64,000 nucleotides of DNA from Sphingobacterium bovisgrunnientis. GTDB lineage: Bacteria > Bacteroidota > Bacteroidia > Sphingobacteriales > Sphingobacteriaceae. A model generated the notes under the pieces. It searched no databases. It saw nothing but the letters and a program-made list of their open reading frames with translations, and had not been told where the DNA came from. A program made the position numbers and the translations under genes. Positions 22,068-30,562 of this stretch are shown here, one piece after another. Where the stretch lies: assembly GCF_009829085.1 (NCBI RefSeq), contig NZ_WUQY01000004.1, positions 62,001-126,000 on the forward strand, in the 5' to 3' direction. Within the stretch, counting starts at the first letter, position 1; the number at the start of each line of letters is the position of its first letter.

Positions 22068-24179
22068 ATGAATAAAAAGAGTTTCATTCCATTTTTGGTT
22101 GTTGCATCCATGTTCGTCGGATGCGGTAGCGAAAACAAATTGCAGTCAGACAATCCACTTTTAGCAGCGTACGAAACGCCATTCAACGTTCCTCCTTTCG
22201 ATAAAATTAAAGACGAACATTTCAAACCAGCTTTTGAAGAAGCGTTAAAACAACATAATTTAGAAATTGATTCTATAGTCAATAATGCGGACGAAGCGAC
22301 TTTCGAAAATACGATAGTAGCATTAGAAAATGCAGGTTCATTGTTGTCCAATGTATCTACCGTTTTCTATAACTTAAATTCGGCTAACACGAATGATAGC
22401 ATTCAATCCTTAGCAAAGGAATTAGCACCACAAATTTCAGCACATAGTGATGAGATTAGCTTGAACGGAAAATTATTTGAGCGCGTAAAATCAGTTTATG
22501 CTAACAAAGATAAATTTGCATTAGATGCTGAAGATTTGAAATTGTTGGAAGAGACCTACAAAGGTTTCGTTCGTTCGGGAGCTAATTTGTCCGATGCGGA
22601 CAAAGAGTCTTTGAAAAAAATCAATTCAGAACTTTCTGTATTGACTACCCAATTTGGACAAAACTTGTTGGCAGAGACAAATGCATATGAACTTGTAGTT
22701 GAAAAGAAAGAAGATTTAGCGGGTTTGCCAGAAGGTCTAGTATCTGCAGCGGCAGATGTAGCGAAAGCAAAAGGTAAAGAAGGTAAATGGGTTTTCACTT
22801 TATCTAATCCTTCTGTTATGCCATTTTTGCAATACGCGGACAACCGTGATTTGCGTAAAAATATTTGGGATGCTTACCAAAAAAGAGGTAACAACGACAA
22901 CGAAAGTGACAACAAAGAGATTTTAGTTAAGATTGCAAATCTTCGTTTGGAGAAAGCAAAATTATTAGGATACAATTCGCATGCAGCATATGTATTGGAA
23001 GAAGCTATGGCGGCAAATCCTGCGAATGTATATCAGTTGTTGAACAAGTTATGGACTCCTGCGCTTAATAAAGCAAAAGTAGAAGCAACGGATATCCAAA
23101 AGGAAATCGACGCAGCTCAAGATACATTCAAAGTAGCGCCTTACGATTGGAGATATTATGCAGAGAAAATTCGTGTGAAGCGTTTTGCGTTGAATGAGGA
23201 AGAAATTAAGCCTTATTTTAGCTTACCATCTGTACGTGAAGGTGCTTTTGAAACAGCAAAAAAATTATGGGGTATTTCTTTCGTAGCATTAAATAATGTG
23301 CCTACATACCACGAAGAAGTAGAAGTGTATGAAGTGAAAGACAAAGATGGTTCTCACTTAGGTTTATTATACGCTGACTTTTTCCCACGTGAGTCGAAAA
23401 GAGGCGGAGCGTGGATGACTTCATACCGCAAGCAATCTACTGTTGATGGTAAGCGTGTCGCTCCAGTGATTTCTATCGTATGCAATTTCACAAAACCAGT
23501 TGGTGACCAACCAGCTTTATTGACTTTCGATGAAGCAAGTACATTATTCCACGAGTTTGGTCATGCATTACACGGTTTGTTATCTAACGTAAAATACAAA
23601 TCTTTATCAGGTACATCAGTATCTCGTGATTTCGTAGAATTGCCATCGCAAATCATGGAAAACTGGGCTTCAGATCCTGAAGTATTGAAAACTTACGCTA
23701 AACACTACAAAACTGGCGAAGCTATTCCAGATTCTTTAATTACGAAAATGGAAAATGCAGGAACATTTGATCAAGGTTTTGCAACAACAGAATATTTAGC
23801 AGCTTCTTTATTAGATTTAGATTTCCACGCGACACAAAAGCCTATTTCGGGTGATGTAAATGTGTTTGAGAAAAAAGCAATGGACAAAGCTGGTTTGATC
23901 GATGCGATAATTCCGCGTTACAGAAGTTCATATTTCCAACATATCTTCTCAGGCGGTTATTCAGCAGGTTACTATGCGTACATTTGGGCTGAAGTATTGG
24001 ACTCAGATGCTTTTGCTGCATTTAAAGAGAAAGGTTTGTTTGACCAAGTAACAGCAGATTCATTCCGTAAAAATATTTTGGAAAAGGGTGGCACTGCCAA
24101 TCCTGCGGATTTATACAAAGCTTTCCGTGGACAAGAGCCAGATCCTGTGCACTTAATGAAAAAAAGAGGATTAAATTAG
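22068..24179 (+). CDS. M3-family metallopeptidase (Dcp-type oligopeptidase), lipoprotein
   Basis: The protein has 703 residues. The signal ends in a lipobox (ASMFVGCGSE), so it is probably anchored in the envelope. The M3 zinc site is H495EFGH499 (FHEFGHALHGLLSNVKY), with the downstream glutamate region DFVELPSQIMENWA. Other M3 hallmarks are FFPRESKRGGAWMTSYRKQ, IFSGGYSAGYYAYIWAEVLD and NILEKGGTANPADLYKAF. E. coli Dcp (dipeptidyl carboxypeptidase, 681 residues) is the nearest well-known relative. It would trim peptides in the periplasm. It is monocistronic, between a -7 box and a strong hairpin. Confidence 0.94.
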   Translation: MNKKSFIPFLVVASMFVGCGSENKLQSDNPLLAAYETPFNVPPFDKIKDEHFKPAFEEALKQHNLEIDSIVNNADEATFENTIVALENAGSLLSNVSTVFYNLNSANTNDSIQSLAKELAPQISAHSDEISLNGKLFERVKSVYANKDKFALDAEDLKLLEETYKGFVRSGANLSDADKESLKKINSELSVLTTQFGQNLLAETNAYELVVEKKEDLAGLPEGLVSAAADVAKAKGKEGKWVFTLSNPSVMPFLQYADNRDLRKNIWDAYQKRGNNDNESDNKEILVKIANLRLEKAKLLGYNSHAAYVLEEAMAANPANVYQLLNKLWTPALNKAKVEATDIQKEIDAAQDTFKVAPYDWRYYAEKIRVKRFALNEEEIKPYFSLPSVREGAFETAKKLWGISFVALNNVPTYHEEVEVYEVKDKDGSHLGLLYADFFPRESKRGGAWMTSYRKQSTVDGKRVAPVISIVCNFTKPVGDQPALLTFDEASTLFHEFGHALHGLLSNVKYKSLSGTSVSRDFVELPSQIMENWASDPEVLKTYAKHYKTGEAIPDSLITKMENAGTFDQGFATTEYLAASLLDLDFHATQKPISGDVNVFEKKAMDKAGLIDAIIPRYRSSYFQHIFSGGYSAGYYAYIWAEVLDSDAFAAFKEKGLFDQVTADSFRKNILEKGGTANPADLYKAFRGQEPDPVHLMKKRGLN

Positions 24180-24198
24180 TTTATTCTAATTCATAACG

Positions 24199-24230
24199 AA
24201 AGGCTTGTTTCAAATTTGAAACAAGCCTTT
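24199..24230 (+). terminator. Terminator of the M3 peptidase gene
   Basis: A perfect 16-bp palindrome (AAAGGCTTGTTTCAAA / TTTGAAACAAGCCTTT) followed by TTT. Confidence 0.9.
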
Positions 24231-24253
24231 TTTGTTAAATTTTAGCTCAACAT

Positions 24254-24283
24254 TTGTTATTTAGATTATCTTATTTATATTTG
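24254..24283 (+). promoter_or_regulatory. Full Bacteroidota promoter, TTG-N19-TATATTTG
   Basis: TTG at 24254-24256 and TATATTTG at 24276-24283 are 19 bases apart, the canonical -33/-7 arrangement. The ATG at 24301 lies 17 bases further on. Confidence 0.7.
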
Positions 24284-24300
24284 ATCTAAATAAAAACAAT

Positions 24301-24621
24301 ATGTGTCAGTCCGTAAATCTTACCACAAAAGGGAATACTTCTATCAACTATTGTAGCAAATGTAATTTTCATTATGTGTGGCAGAAATCTTATGTGTTGA
24401 CTTTTTCTTCTTTTCAATACGCTTGTTTTCTGGACGAAATAAGGAATAGGGTGGGCAATGAAGAGTTCTTGGCTTTTCCAGATGACGAAGAGAGAATGTT
24501 TTTAGCCACACCAGCACCAGAAATTCTGTTCACATTTACAAAGGAAGAATGGTATAATTTCACGACAGCTCTAGAAGAAGCGAACTATATGCGCGAAGTG
24601 TATCGAATTATTCAAGAATAA
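24301..24621 (+). CDS. Small DUF6686-like protein (tentative)
   Basis: The product has 106 residues and no signal peptide. It opens with MCQSV, then a CSKCNFHYVWQKSYVLTF segment, which resembles the CxxC plus beta-strand pattern I associate with DUF6686, a small cysteine-containing Bacteroidota family of unknown function. The middle (FPDDEERMFLATPAPEILFT) and helical end (EWYNFTTALEEANYMREVYR) carry no catalytic motif I recognise. It has its own canonical promoter and a terminator hairpin, so it is a monocistronic, expressed gene. The family name is a recollection and should be confirmed by profile search. Confidence 0.6.
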   Translation: MCQSVNLTTKGNTSINYCSKCNFHYVWQKSYVLTFSSFQYACFLDEIRNRVGNEEFLAFPDDEERMFLATPAPEILFTFTKEEWYNFTTALEEANYMREVYRIIQE

Positions 24622-24687
24622 AAATATTAAGACCTAGTCTTCTTACTGCATTCTCTCTTATAAATAGGTAGGCTAGGCACAACTTAA

Positions 24688-24723
24688 AACTTCCCTTTAT
24701 TATTTTGATAAAGGGAGTTTTTT
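24688..24723 (+). terminator. Terminator after the DUF6686-like gene
   Basis: AACTTCCCTTTAT pairs with ATAAAGGGAGTT, with one bulged base, followed by a run of T. Confidence 0.65.
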
Positions 24724-24749
24724 GCGTTTAAACAAAGATCTGACGACTT

Positions 24750-25130
24750 CTATTTTTTCTTCAATTTCTGAATTATTGCGAGCAAAGCTTTGCGGTTTTT
24801 GGCGTCGTGGTAAAATTTGGGTAAACGCTCCAATAATGTAAAACCAGTTCTGTCTTTATGTTCTCTAAGATCTGCTGTAATATATTGCTCCAAATAAGTA
24901 AGATGATCCGCATTAAAGGCTACGAATACATCATTTTTAAAAGGATGTTGCAACCAGAGCTCTGCAACAAAATAACTGTGTGCGGCTATATTCCAATTTC
25001 CATTTATCCCATGTACAGTAGCCTCTGTTGATGTTTGTTTATTGAATCCACAATTTTCATAAAATAGTGTTGCCTTTTTCAATTCGTAATCAACTTTAGC
25101 AATAGCTTTTTTCGCACAATTTGGGCACAT
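24750..25130 (-). CDS. Degenerate zinc-ribbon protein, probably the 3' part of a gene broken by an in-frame TGA
   Basis: From the ATG at 25130 the product has 126 residues beginning MCPNCAKKA. The same frame continues upstream across a TGA (25134-25136) to an ATG at 25193, adding MPVRFTDQNKTLKDYQTEV. That extension looks like a genuine N-terminus leading into the zinc ribbon, so the gene probably once spanned 24750-25193. In addition the second zinc knuckle reads YENCGF where CxxCGF is expected, a single Cys-to-Tyr change (TGC/TGT to TAT). The rest (HSYFVAELWLQHPFKNDVF, RTGFTLLERLPKFYHDAKNR) is not a family I know. Restart at 25130, two codons past the TGA, could still give a shorter product. 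Confidence 0.55.
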   Translation of the reverse strand: MCPNCAKKAIAKVDYELKKATLFYENCGFNKQTSTEATVHGINGNWNIAAHSYFVAELWLQHPFKNDVFVAFNADHLTYLEQYITADLREHKDRTGFTLLERLPKFYHDAKNRKALLAIIQKLKKK

Positions 25131-25199
25131 TACTCAAACTTCAGTTTGGTAGTCTTTAAGTGTTTTATTTTGGTCAGTGAAGCGAACAGGCATAACAAT

Positions 25200-26237
25200 T
25201 TATTTAATCGTAAATGTCGCTAATAGGCCTTTGTGATCCGTTGGCCACACAGCTTTGGGTAATATAAAGTCATCTTGGCTATCTTTCTCTTGTTTCTGTG
25301 CATAGCGTACAGTAGCCTCAGGGCCTACTATTTTTATGTCTTTTAAATTGAGCTTTTTATTCGGTGATTTATAATAGATGTAATCGATGCGGTCACGGTC
25401 ATCCGCTTCGGGAGTCCACGCCAATTTGCTGATAGGTACGTCAGGATTGTAACTCGGATAGGTAAAGCCGGGATGCGTTACAGGATTGGGATAAATAATA
25501 CGAAAAGCGTCTTTAAATCCAGCTGTATACAGCATCAGCGAACAATCCCATGGAACCACTGCGCCACGACGATCGTACAAATGTTTATTCTCTTCTATCC
25601 AGTCCAAGTGTGATGGTTCATTAAAATCTCCAGCAATGATAATACTGTACTTTTTTGATTCCTTAGCGGCATCTGCAATCACATCGCGTATAGCTTCATC
25701 ACGCTTTCCTTTACGATTCGCGGTTAAGATTTCTTGTACGTCTGTAATCGGCTTATCCATCTTCTTCCAGGTTACACCGTCGTATCCTCTTGGTAAATAA
25801 CAAGCGTAATTGGTGTAATCTAGGTGTAAGGAGTAGAAAATTAATTGTTGATTGTGAATAGTAATTTTAGTTTTCAAAACTTGTCCTTGTCGATTTTCCT
25901 TTTCATACAAAGTAGATTGATCGAGAATCGGAAATTTTGAAAGTGTTGCGACATCTACCGAATGTTCACTGGAAATTCCGTAGTAGGTCTGTCCTTTTTG
26001 TTTTAAATCTTTAAGAAGTTTTGTTACAAAATCAACACCGTTCTTATTATTAACCTCACTCAAAAGTACAACATCGGCATTTTTATCGATTATTTCATCA
26101 ACAATGGCTTCATAGCCTTTCGGTACAGAATTACCTTCGTGCCATATATTAAGTTGAAAGACTTTAAAGGACTTTTCCTGAGCAAGGCTATTAAAATTAT
26201 ATAAAAAGCAAAGGCAACAGACTATTCGAATAAGCAT
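25200..26237 (-). CDS. Exported endonuclease/exonuclease/phosphatase-family hydrolase
   Basis: A 345-residue protein with a signal peptide (about 1-19). The EEP fold is shown by VFQLNIWHEG at the start, VVLLSEVNN (the metal-binding Glu), IFYSLHLDYTNYAC, IIIAGDFNEPSHLDW (catalytic Asp and Asn), DRDRIDYIYYK and the terminal WPTDHKGLLATF (Asp-His pair). Members hydrolyse phosphodiester or phosphomonoester bonds: nucleic acids, sphingomyelin or inositol phosphates. The export signal points to an extracellular or periplasmic substrate. No partner gene is evident; it ends seven bases before the ATG of the truncated frame that precedes the zinc-ribbon gene. Confidence 0.87.
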   Translation of the reverse strand: MLIRIVCCLCFLYNFNSLAQEKSFKVFQLNIWHEGNSVPKGYEAIVDEIIDKNADVVLLSEVNNKNGVDFVTKLLKDLKQKGQTYYGISSEHSVDVATLSKFPILDQSTLYEKENRQGQVLKTKITIHNQQLIFYSLHLDYTNYACYLPRGYDGVTWKKMDKPITDVQEILTANRKGKRDEAIRDVIADAAKESKKYSIIIAGDFNEPSHLDWIEENKHLYDRRGAVVPWDCSLMLYTAGFKDAFRIIYPNPVTHPGFTYPSYNPDVPISKLAWTPEADDRDRIDYIYYKSPNKKLNLKDIKIVGPEATVRYAQKQEKDSQDDFILPKAVWPTDHKGLLATFTIK

Positions 26238-26309
26238 ATGCTGTAAATAAGTTTATAATTAATCATTAAAAGTAATAAACTTATCTACAAAATAGAGTAT
26301 GTTGAACTG

Positions 26310-28073
26310 TTAAATACCCGCTGAATCGAATTGCAAATCGTAAAGTCGTTTGTAATAACCGTCCATCGCTAACAACTCTTGATGGGAGCCAATTTCTTTG
26401 ATTTCACCTTTCTCTAAGACAATTATTTTGTTGGCTTTCTGAATAGTAGAGAGTCTATGTGCGATCACAATAGCGGTACGTCCTTCCATCAAATTATCGA
26501 TAGCGGATTGAATCATTAATTCCGTTTCAGTATCAATGGAAGAAGTTGCTTCATCCAATATCAAAATACGTGGATCGTGCACCAATGCGCGAATAAACGA
26601 AACCAATTGCGCTTGACCAGCTGACAGTGTTGCACCTCTTTCTTGTACCTTATAATCCAAACCTTCTGGTAGACGCATAATGAAATCATATGCCCCTACG
26701 CGTTTTGCTGCATTGATAATTTCTTCATCCGTAATGATTGGATTCTGCAGTGTTATATTGTTTTTAACAGTATCAGAGAACAAGAATACATCTTGTAAAA
26801 CTGTTGAAATATTCTTGCGTAGGAAGTTCAATTCGTAATCACGAATATCTACGCCATCCAATAAAATTTGCCCTTTTTGGATTTCGTAGAAGCGACTTAG
26901 AATATTGATCGTAGAAGACTTTCCGGCTCCTGTAGCACCGACCAAAGCCAATGTCTCGCCCGGTTGTACTTTAAAGCTAACGTCTTTCAATACCCATTTC
27001 TCATCGTTGTATGCAAACCATACATTCTTAAATTCGATTTCACCGCGAATATGCGCAGGCTTATGTGTGCCTGAGTTTGGGTTAAATTCGTTCGTATCCA
27101 ACACATCAAAAATTCGTTCTGCCGAAACCATACCCATTTGCAAGGTGTTGAACTTGTCAATTAGCTCACGAATAGGTCGGAAAATCATATTGATATACAT
27201 CAAAAACGCAACAACAACCCCTGGTGAAATAACATCGGCTAAAACTTGCTTTGAGCCATACCACACCAAAAGTCCTGTCGCAATCGCAATGATAATTTCC
27301 AATACAGGAAAGAATATAGAGAAGTACCAATTGGCACGTACATGCGCATTGCGATGCTCTTTGTTGATAGTATCAAATTTCTTCATCTCTTGCTCTTCAC
27401 GCGCAAAATACTGAATGACAGCCATACCCGAAATGTGTTCTTGTAAGAACGTATTTAAATTCGAAACCCAAAGACGCACATCTTGAAATGCCGATTTCAT
27501 CGCTTCTTTGAAAATATACGTTGCCCACAGCATCAACGGCATTGGAACAAGAATGATCAAAGTCAATCGCCAATCGGTGTAAAACATGACTCCCAAAATA
27601 ACCACCAGTTGCAATAAATCGCCGATAATCTGGATTAGACCTTCAGAAAAGATATTCGCAATAGTTTCTAAATCGGAAATAGTTCGGGTTATTAGACGCC
27701 CAATAGGTGTATTGTCAAAATATTTGAGGCGTAAGTTTGTAATATGTTCAAAGACTTGAATACGAATGTCGCGAATCACAGACTGCCCTAAAGTATTAGT
27801 CATCAAGGTGTGGAAATAACGCACTACGGTCTGCGCAATAAGCAACAGCATCATAATAATGAGCATCATGTCCAATCCTTCGTATTCCCCATTCAAGATA
27901 TAGTTGTCGAGCGTATATTCAATCAACATTGGTAAAGCTGGCGCAACTGCCGCCAACAGAATCGTCAACACGAAAGATACCCAAAAGATGGTTCTGTATG
28001 GACTCATATATTTGGCTAGACGACCCAACAATTTGCTATCGTATGCTTTTCCTGATATTTTATCTTGTTTCAA
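26310..28073 (-). CDS. ABC exporter, fused membrane and ATPase domains (MsbA/MdlB-like)
   Basis: A 587-residue half-transporter expected to work as a homo- or heterodimer in the inner membrane. Residues about 15-315 contain six membrane helices (SFVLTILLAAVAPALPMLI through VVAFLMYINMIFRPI). The ATPase domain from about 340 has Walker A VGATGAGKSSTINIL, the Q-loop STVLQDVFLF, signature ATLSAGQAQLVSF (a variant of LSGGQ), Walker B ILILDEATSSID and the switch His in VIAHRLSTI. It resembles lipid A/multidrug exporters; the cargo is not evident. It starts 3 bases after the stop of truA, so the two are co-transcribed. Confidence 0.93.
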   Translation of the reverse strand: MKQDKISGKAYDSKLLGRLAKYMSPYRTIFWVSFVLTILLAAVAPALPMLIEYTLDNYILNGEYEGLDMMLIIMMLLLIAQTVVRYFHTLMTNTLGQSVIRDIRIQVFEHITNLRLKYFDNTPIGRLITRTISDLETIANIFSEGLIQIIGDLLQLVVILGVMFYTDWRLTLIILVPMPLMLWATYIFKEAMKSAFQDVRLWVSNLNTFLQEHISGMAVIQYFAREEQEMKKFDTINKEHRNAHVRANWYFSIFFPVLEIIIAIATGLLVWYGSKQVLADVISPGVVVAFLMYINMIFRPIRELIDKFNTLQMGMVSAERIFDVLDTNEFNPNSGTHKPAHIRGEIEFKNVWFAYNDEKWVLKDVSFKVQPGETLALVGATGAGKSSTINILSRFYEIQKGQILLDGVDIRDYELNFLRKNISTVLQDVFLFSDTVKNNITLQNPIITDEEIINAAKRVGAYDFIMRLPEGLDYKVQERGATLSAGQAQLVSFIRALVHDPRILILDEATSSIDTETELMIQSAIDNLMEGRTAIVIAHRLSTIQKANKIIVLEKGEIKEIGSHQELLAMDGYYKRLYDLQFDSAGI

Positions 28074-28076
28074 AAT

Positions 28077-28832
28077 CTATTTTTCTTGAATATATGGGTA
28101 AATAACACGTGTCAAATACAATCCATGCGCAGGCACTGATACACCTGCTTTCGAACGACTTTTGCTTTCTAAGACCTCCTGAATATACGAAATAGGTTTT
28201 CCCTTCACGCCAATCTCTAGCAGCGTCCCCACAATAGCACGAACCATGTTACGCAAAAAGCGATCTGCCGTAATGTGAAAAACAAAATGGTCACCGTTTT
28301 GTTCCCAACGCGCTTCTTTAATGGTACAGATATTAGTAAAGACCTGGGTATTCGATTTGCTAAAACATTCGAAATCTTTTGTGCCTAACAAAAATTTTGC
28401 TGCTTCATTCATCTTTTCTACATCTGGAATATCGCGCAGAAGCCAAGATTTATTTATCAAAAAAGGATTTTTCTTGCTGTGGATGTGGTATTCATACGAG
28501 CGTTCAGTTGCGTCAAAGCGCGCATGTGCATCGTCCGCAACTAATATTATGCGCTGCACAGAAATATCGTAAGGCAGCAGTGAATTGATAGAAAGTAAGG
28601 CACGGTTTGGATTTTCTGTTAAGACATTATTTGCACTATCAAAATGCACATACAATTGTTTTGCATGCACACCTGTATCGGTACGTCCTGCACCAACTGT
28701 TTCGACTTCTTCACGTAAAAATGTGTGTAAAGCATGGTTTAATTTTTCTTGTACGGCGATAGCATTTGGCTGAATTTGCCAACCGTGGTAGGCTGTTCCG
28801 TCATAGGCTATTTCTAAAAAAAATCTTTTCAT
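28077..28832 (-). CDS. truA: tRNA pseudouridine(38-40) synthase
   Basis: TruA converts uridines 38, 39 and 40 in the tRNA anticodon arm to pseudouridine. The protein has 251 residues from the ATG at 28832; a GTG three codons upstream is less likely because a -7 box lies at 28846-28853. It has the catalytic Asp52 in GAGRTDTGVHA, with FFLEIAYDGTAYHGWQIQ at the start, FDATERSYEYHI, DFECFSKSN and RFLRNMVRAIVGTLLEIG. All are conserved TruA blocks. The downstream ABC exporter gene begins 3 bases after its stop. Confidence 0.96.
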   Translation of the reverse strand: MKRFFLEIAYDGTAYHGWQIQPNAIAVQEKLNHALHTFLREEVETVGAGRTDTGVHAKQLYVHFDSANNVLTENPNRALLSINSLLPYDISVQRIILVADDAHARFDATERSYEYHIHSKKNPFLINKSWLLRDIPDVEKMNEAAKFLLGTKDFECFSKSNTQVFTNICTIKEARWEQNGDHFVFHITADRFLRNMVRAIVGTLLEIGVKGKPISYIQEVLESKSRSKAGVSVPAHGLYLTRVIYPYIQEK

Positions 28833-28845
28833 GTCATTCACACGA

Positions 28846-28853
28846 CAAAGGTA
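28846..28853 (-). promoter_or_regulatory. -7 box TACCTTTG upstream of truA
   Basis: The minus strand reads TACCTTTG, matching TAnnTTTG, 13 bases before the ATG at 28832; this supports that start over the upstream GTG. Confidence 0.5.
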
Positions 28854-28907
28854 AAAAAATACTACTAGCGAAACGGTAGAACAAAGTCATATTTCTGTGG
28901 TTTATAC

Positions 28908-28915
28908 TATATTTG
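28908..28915 (+). promoter_or_regulatory. -7 box TATATTTG upstream of the DUF4293 gene
   Basis: TATATTTG lies 29 bases before the ATG at 28945. No TTG at -33 spacing is seen. Confidence 0.45.
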
Positions 28916-28944
28916 TAATATTGTCATAAGATTAAAAAACAGAT

Positions 28945-29418
28945 ATGATTCAACGCATTCAAACAATTTGGTTGTTATTAGCAACAGTAATTATTTTAGG
29001 ATTATTTATGTTCCCGTACTTAAATTATATCGATTTGGTGGGGTTGGGCAAAAAGTTATTTGTCACTGGCGAATATTCTGCTGTGAATAATGAATCCGTA
29101 AAGCAAAGCAATTTTCTATTGCAAACAATAGCAACGATAGTTGTTGCATTGGTGCCTTTAGCAACTATTTTTCAATTCAAAAACAGAAAACTTCAAATTA
29201 AATTGATCTTTGTTTCCATAGCTTTAATAGCGTTATTGGGTGTTTGGATGTACTTTACCTCTGCTGCTACATTGGATTTGATATCACAAAGTTTCGGCGC
29301 TAACAATATAGGTGTAGGGTTTTTCTTGTTGCCTATTTCAATTATCTTTTTAGCAATGGCATTGGGCGGCATTCGTAATGATGAGAAATTAATCAAGTCA
29401 GCAGACAGATTACGTTAA
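28945..29418 (+). CDS. DUF4293 four-helix membrane protein
   Basis: The 157-residue protein begins MIQRIQTIWLLLATVIILG, the very conserved opening of DUF4293, a Bacteroidota membrane family of unknown function. Four membrane segments are visible (about 8-26, 55-75, 84-104, 122-142), with a soluble loop LGKKLFVTGEYSAVNNESV between the first two. The family is often found next to rho or cell-envelope genes; here it is followed after 7 bases by a secreted protein gene, so both form a two-gene operon ending at the hairpin at 29885. Confidence 0.88.
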   Translation: MIQRIQTIWLLLATVIILGLFMFPYLNYIDLVGLGKKLFVTGEYSAVNNESVKQSNFLLQTIATIVVALVPLATIFQFKNRKLQIKLIFVSIALIALLGVWMYFTSAATLDLISQSFGANNIGVGFFLLPISIIFLAMALGGIRNDEKLIKSADRLR

Positions 29419-29425
29419 TTATCTT

Positions 29426-29884
29426 ATGAAAAGATTTTTTCTGGTTCTAGCAATTACATTAGGTGTTAGTTTTTCTTTTGCGCAAGAGAAGGAAGAACGC
29501 AAATCCACAGATATCAACGAAATCGAGGTGTGGACTAAGGGTGTACAAGTTTCAGCTAAAGGTGATACGGCGACAGTAGAATTGTATTTGCAATCATACT
29601 TGAAAAATCCACGTGAATTTAAGTTAAATACATTTTCAACGGGATTGTTGAGTGGTAGTGAAAAACCTTTATGGTATCATACGATGCAATTGGGAAAGGT
29701 TCTTGTGCGTCTGGAAGACAGGCAAAATTATCTTCGTTATTTGCTTACACGTAATGAACCAGTGGTATTGACAATCAAAACTGGAGATTGGAAAAAGCAA
29801 TGGGGCAAACCAAAACAATTAAAACTAGCCTTTGAAGATTTTCAGGAAGAAGGGAAGATATTAGAATTTGTTATAGATTTATAA
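29426..29884 (+). CDS. Secreted protein of unknown family
   Basis: The product has 152 residues with a signal peptide (MKRFFLVLAITLGVSFSFAQ). The mature part is mixed alpha/beta and charged: INEIEVWTKGVQVSAKGDTA, VELYLQSYLKNPREFKLN, PLWYHTMQLGKVLVRLEDRQ, and a basic GDWKKQWGKPKQLKLAF. The alternating pattern suggests a small beta-sandwich, but I recognise no named domain or active site. It lies 7 bases after the DUF4293 gene and likely shares its transcript. Confidence 0.7.
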   Translation: MKRFFLVLAITLGVSFSFAQEKEERKSTDINEIEVWTKGVQVSAKGDTATVELYLQSYLKNPREFKLNTFSTGLLSGSEKPLWYHTMQLGKVLVRLEDRQNYLRYLLTRNEPVVLTIKTGDWKKQWGKPKQLKLAFEDFQEEGKILEFVIDL

Positions 29885-29918
29885 TACAAAAGCCTCGAAA
29901 AATTTCGAGGCTTTTGTA
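29885..29918. terminator. Bidirectional terminator, AGCCTCG core
   Basis: A perfect 16-bp stem (TACAAAAGCCTCGAAA / TTTCGAGGCTTTTGTA) with a 2-base loop serves both converging genes (29884 and 29924). It shares its AAAGCCTCGAA core with the hairpin at 8821. Confidence 0.9.
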
Positions 29919-29923
29919 TGTTT

Positions 29924-30463
29924 TTATCTTGAATAACGAATTTGTTGTCTGTCCATCATTCCCATTTGATCTTTCATCATTTTGATTTGATCTGCTAACA
30001 ATTTGTTCTTATCTGCGCGTTTCGCTTCTTGCAAATATTTCTCTGCTTCACGTTTATTACGTTTTGCCATCATTACACCAGCTAGACTCAACTTCGCTAA
30101 AGCTACATTGTGATCCATATGCAAACCTAATGAAAGAGCTTTCTTAAAGAATTTCTCCGATTGCAAAGGCGCACGTTGAGATTCCATTAGACCTAATAGT
30201 AAATGATAATATCCGTGTTGTGCAGGAATAAGTTGTTTCTCGTAATTTGTGATCTTACTCAACCATTTTTCCGCATTGACAGTATCTTGCTTACGAAAAT
30301 ACCATTGAGTAATAAGCATATATTCGTGAAAGAAAACAGTCACCCAAGCCAAAATTGTAACCAGAATACCCAAAATACCCCAGCCCCAATATCCAAACCA
30401 AAATAATACTACTGTTCCTACCAAAAGTAAACAGCTAATAATAATACGCACTAAATTTGACAT
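29924..30463 (-). CDS. Membrane-anchored TPR-like protein
   Basis: The 179-residue protein has two membrane segments at the N-terminus (about 5-24 and 27-47: LVRIIISCLLLVGTVVLFWF, GWGILGILVTILAWVTVFF). From about 65 on, it is all helical with TPR-like pairs: KWLSKITNYEKQLI, YYHLLLGLMESQRAPLQSEK, FFKKALSLGLHMDHNVALAK and REAEKYLQEAKRADK. The end is methionine-rich (QIKMMKDQMGMMDRQQ). It probably exposes a small protein-binding platform to the cytoplasm. No gene partner is evident. Confidence 0.7.
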   Translation of the reverse strand: MSNLVRIIISCLLLVGTVVLFWFGYWGWGILGILVTILAWVTVFFHEYMLITQWYFRKQDTVNAEKWLSKITNYEKQLIPAQHGYYHLLLGLMESQRAPLQSEKFFKKALSLGLHMDHNVALAKLSLAGVMMAKRNKREAEKYLQEAKRADKNKLLADQIKMMKDQMGMMDRQQIRYSR

Positions 30464-30550
30464 TTCTTCTTGTTGTAGTTTTTAAAACGCAAATATCCAT
30501 TAATTTAAGTAGTTATGCAAACTTGTTTATAGGTTTAAGCCTTAAAAATG

Positions 30551-30558
30551 TACTTTTG
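30551..30558 (+). promoter_or_regulatory. -7 box TACTTTTG directly before ung
   Basis: TACTTTTG fits TAnnTTTG and ends 4 bases before the ATG at 30563. This supports that ATG as the start, with transcription beginning at or next to it; the nearest upstream TTG is 25 bases away. Confidence 0.5.
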
Positions 30559-30562
30559 TTTT

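Noticed and set aside
25134..25136. TGA as a selenocysteine codon
   Set aside because: No selenocysteine-insertion hairpin is apparent directly after it, the position is not a known redox site and the downstream zinc ligand is lost as well; decay explains both defects.
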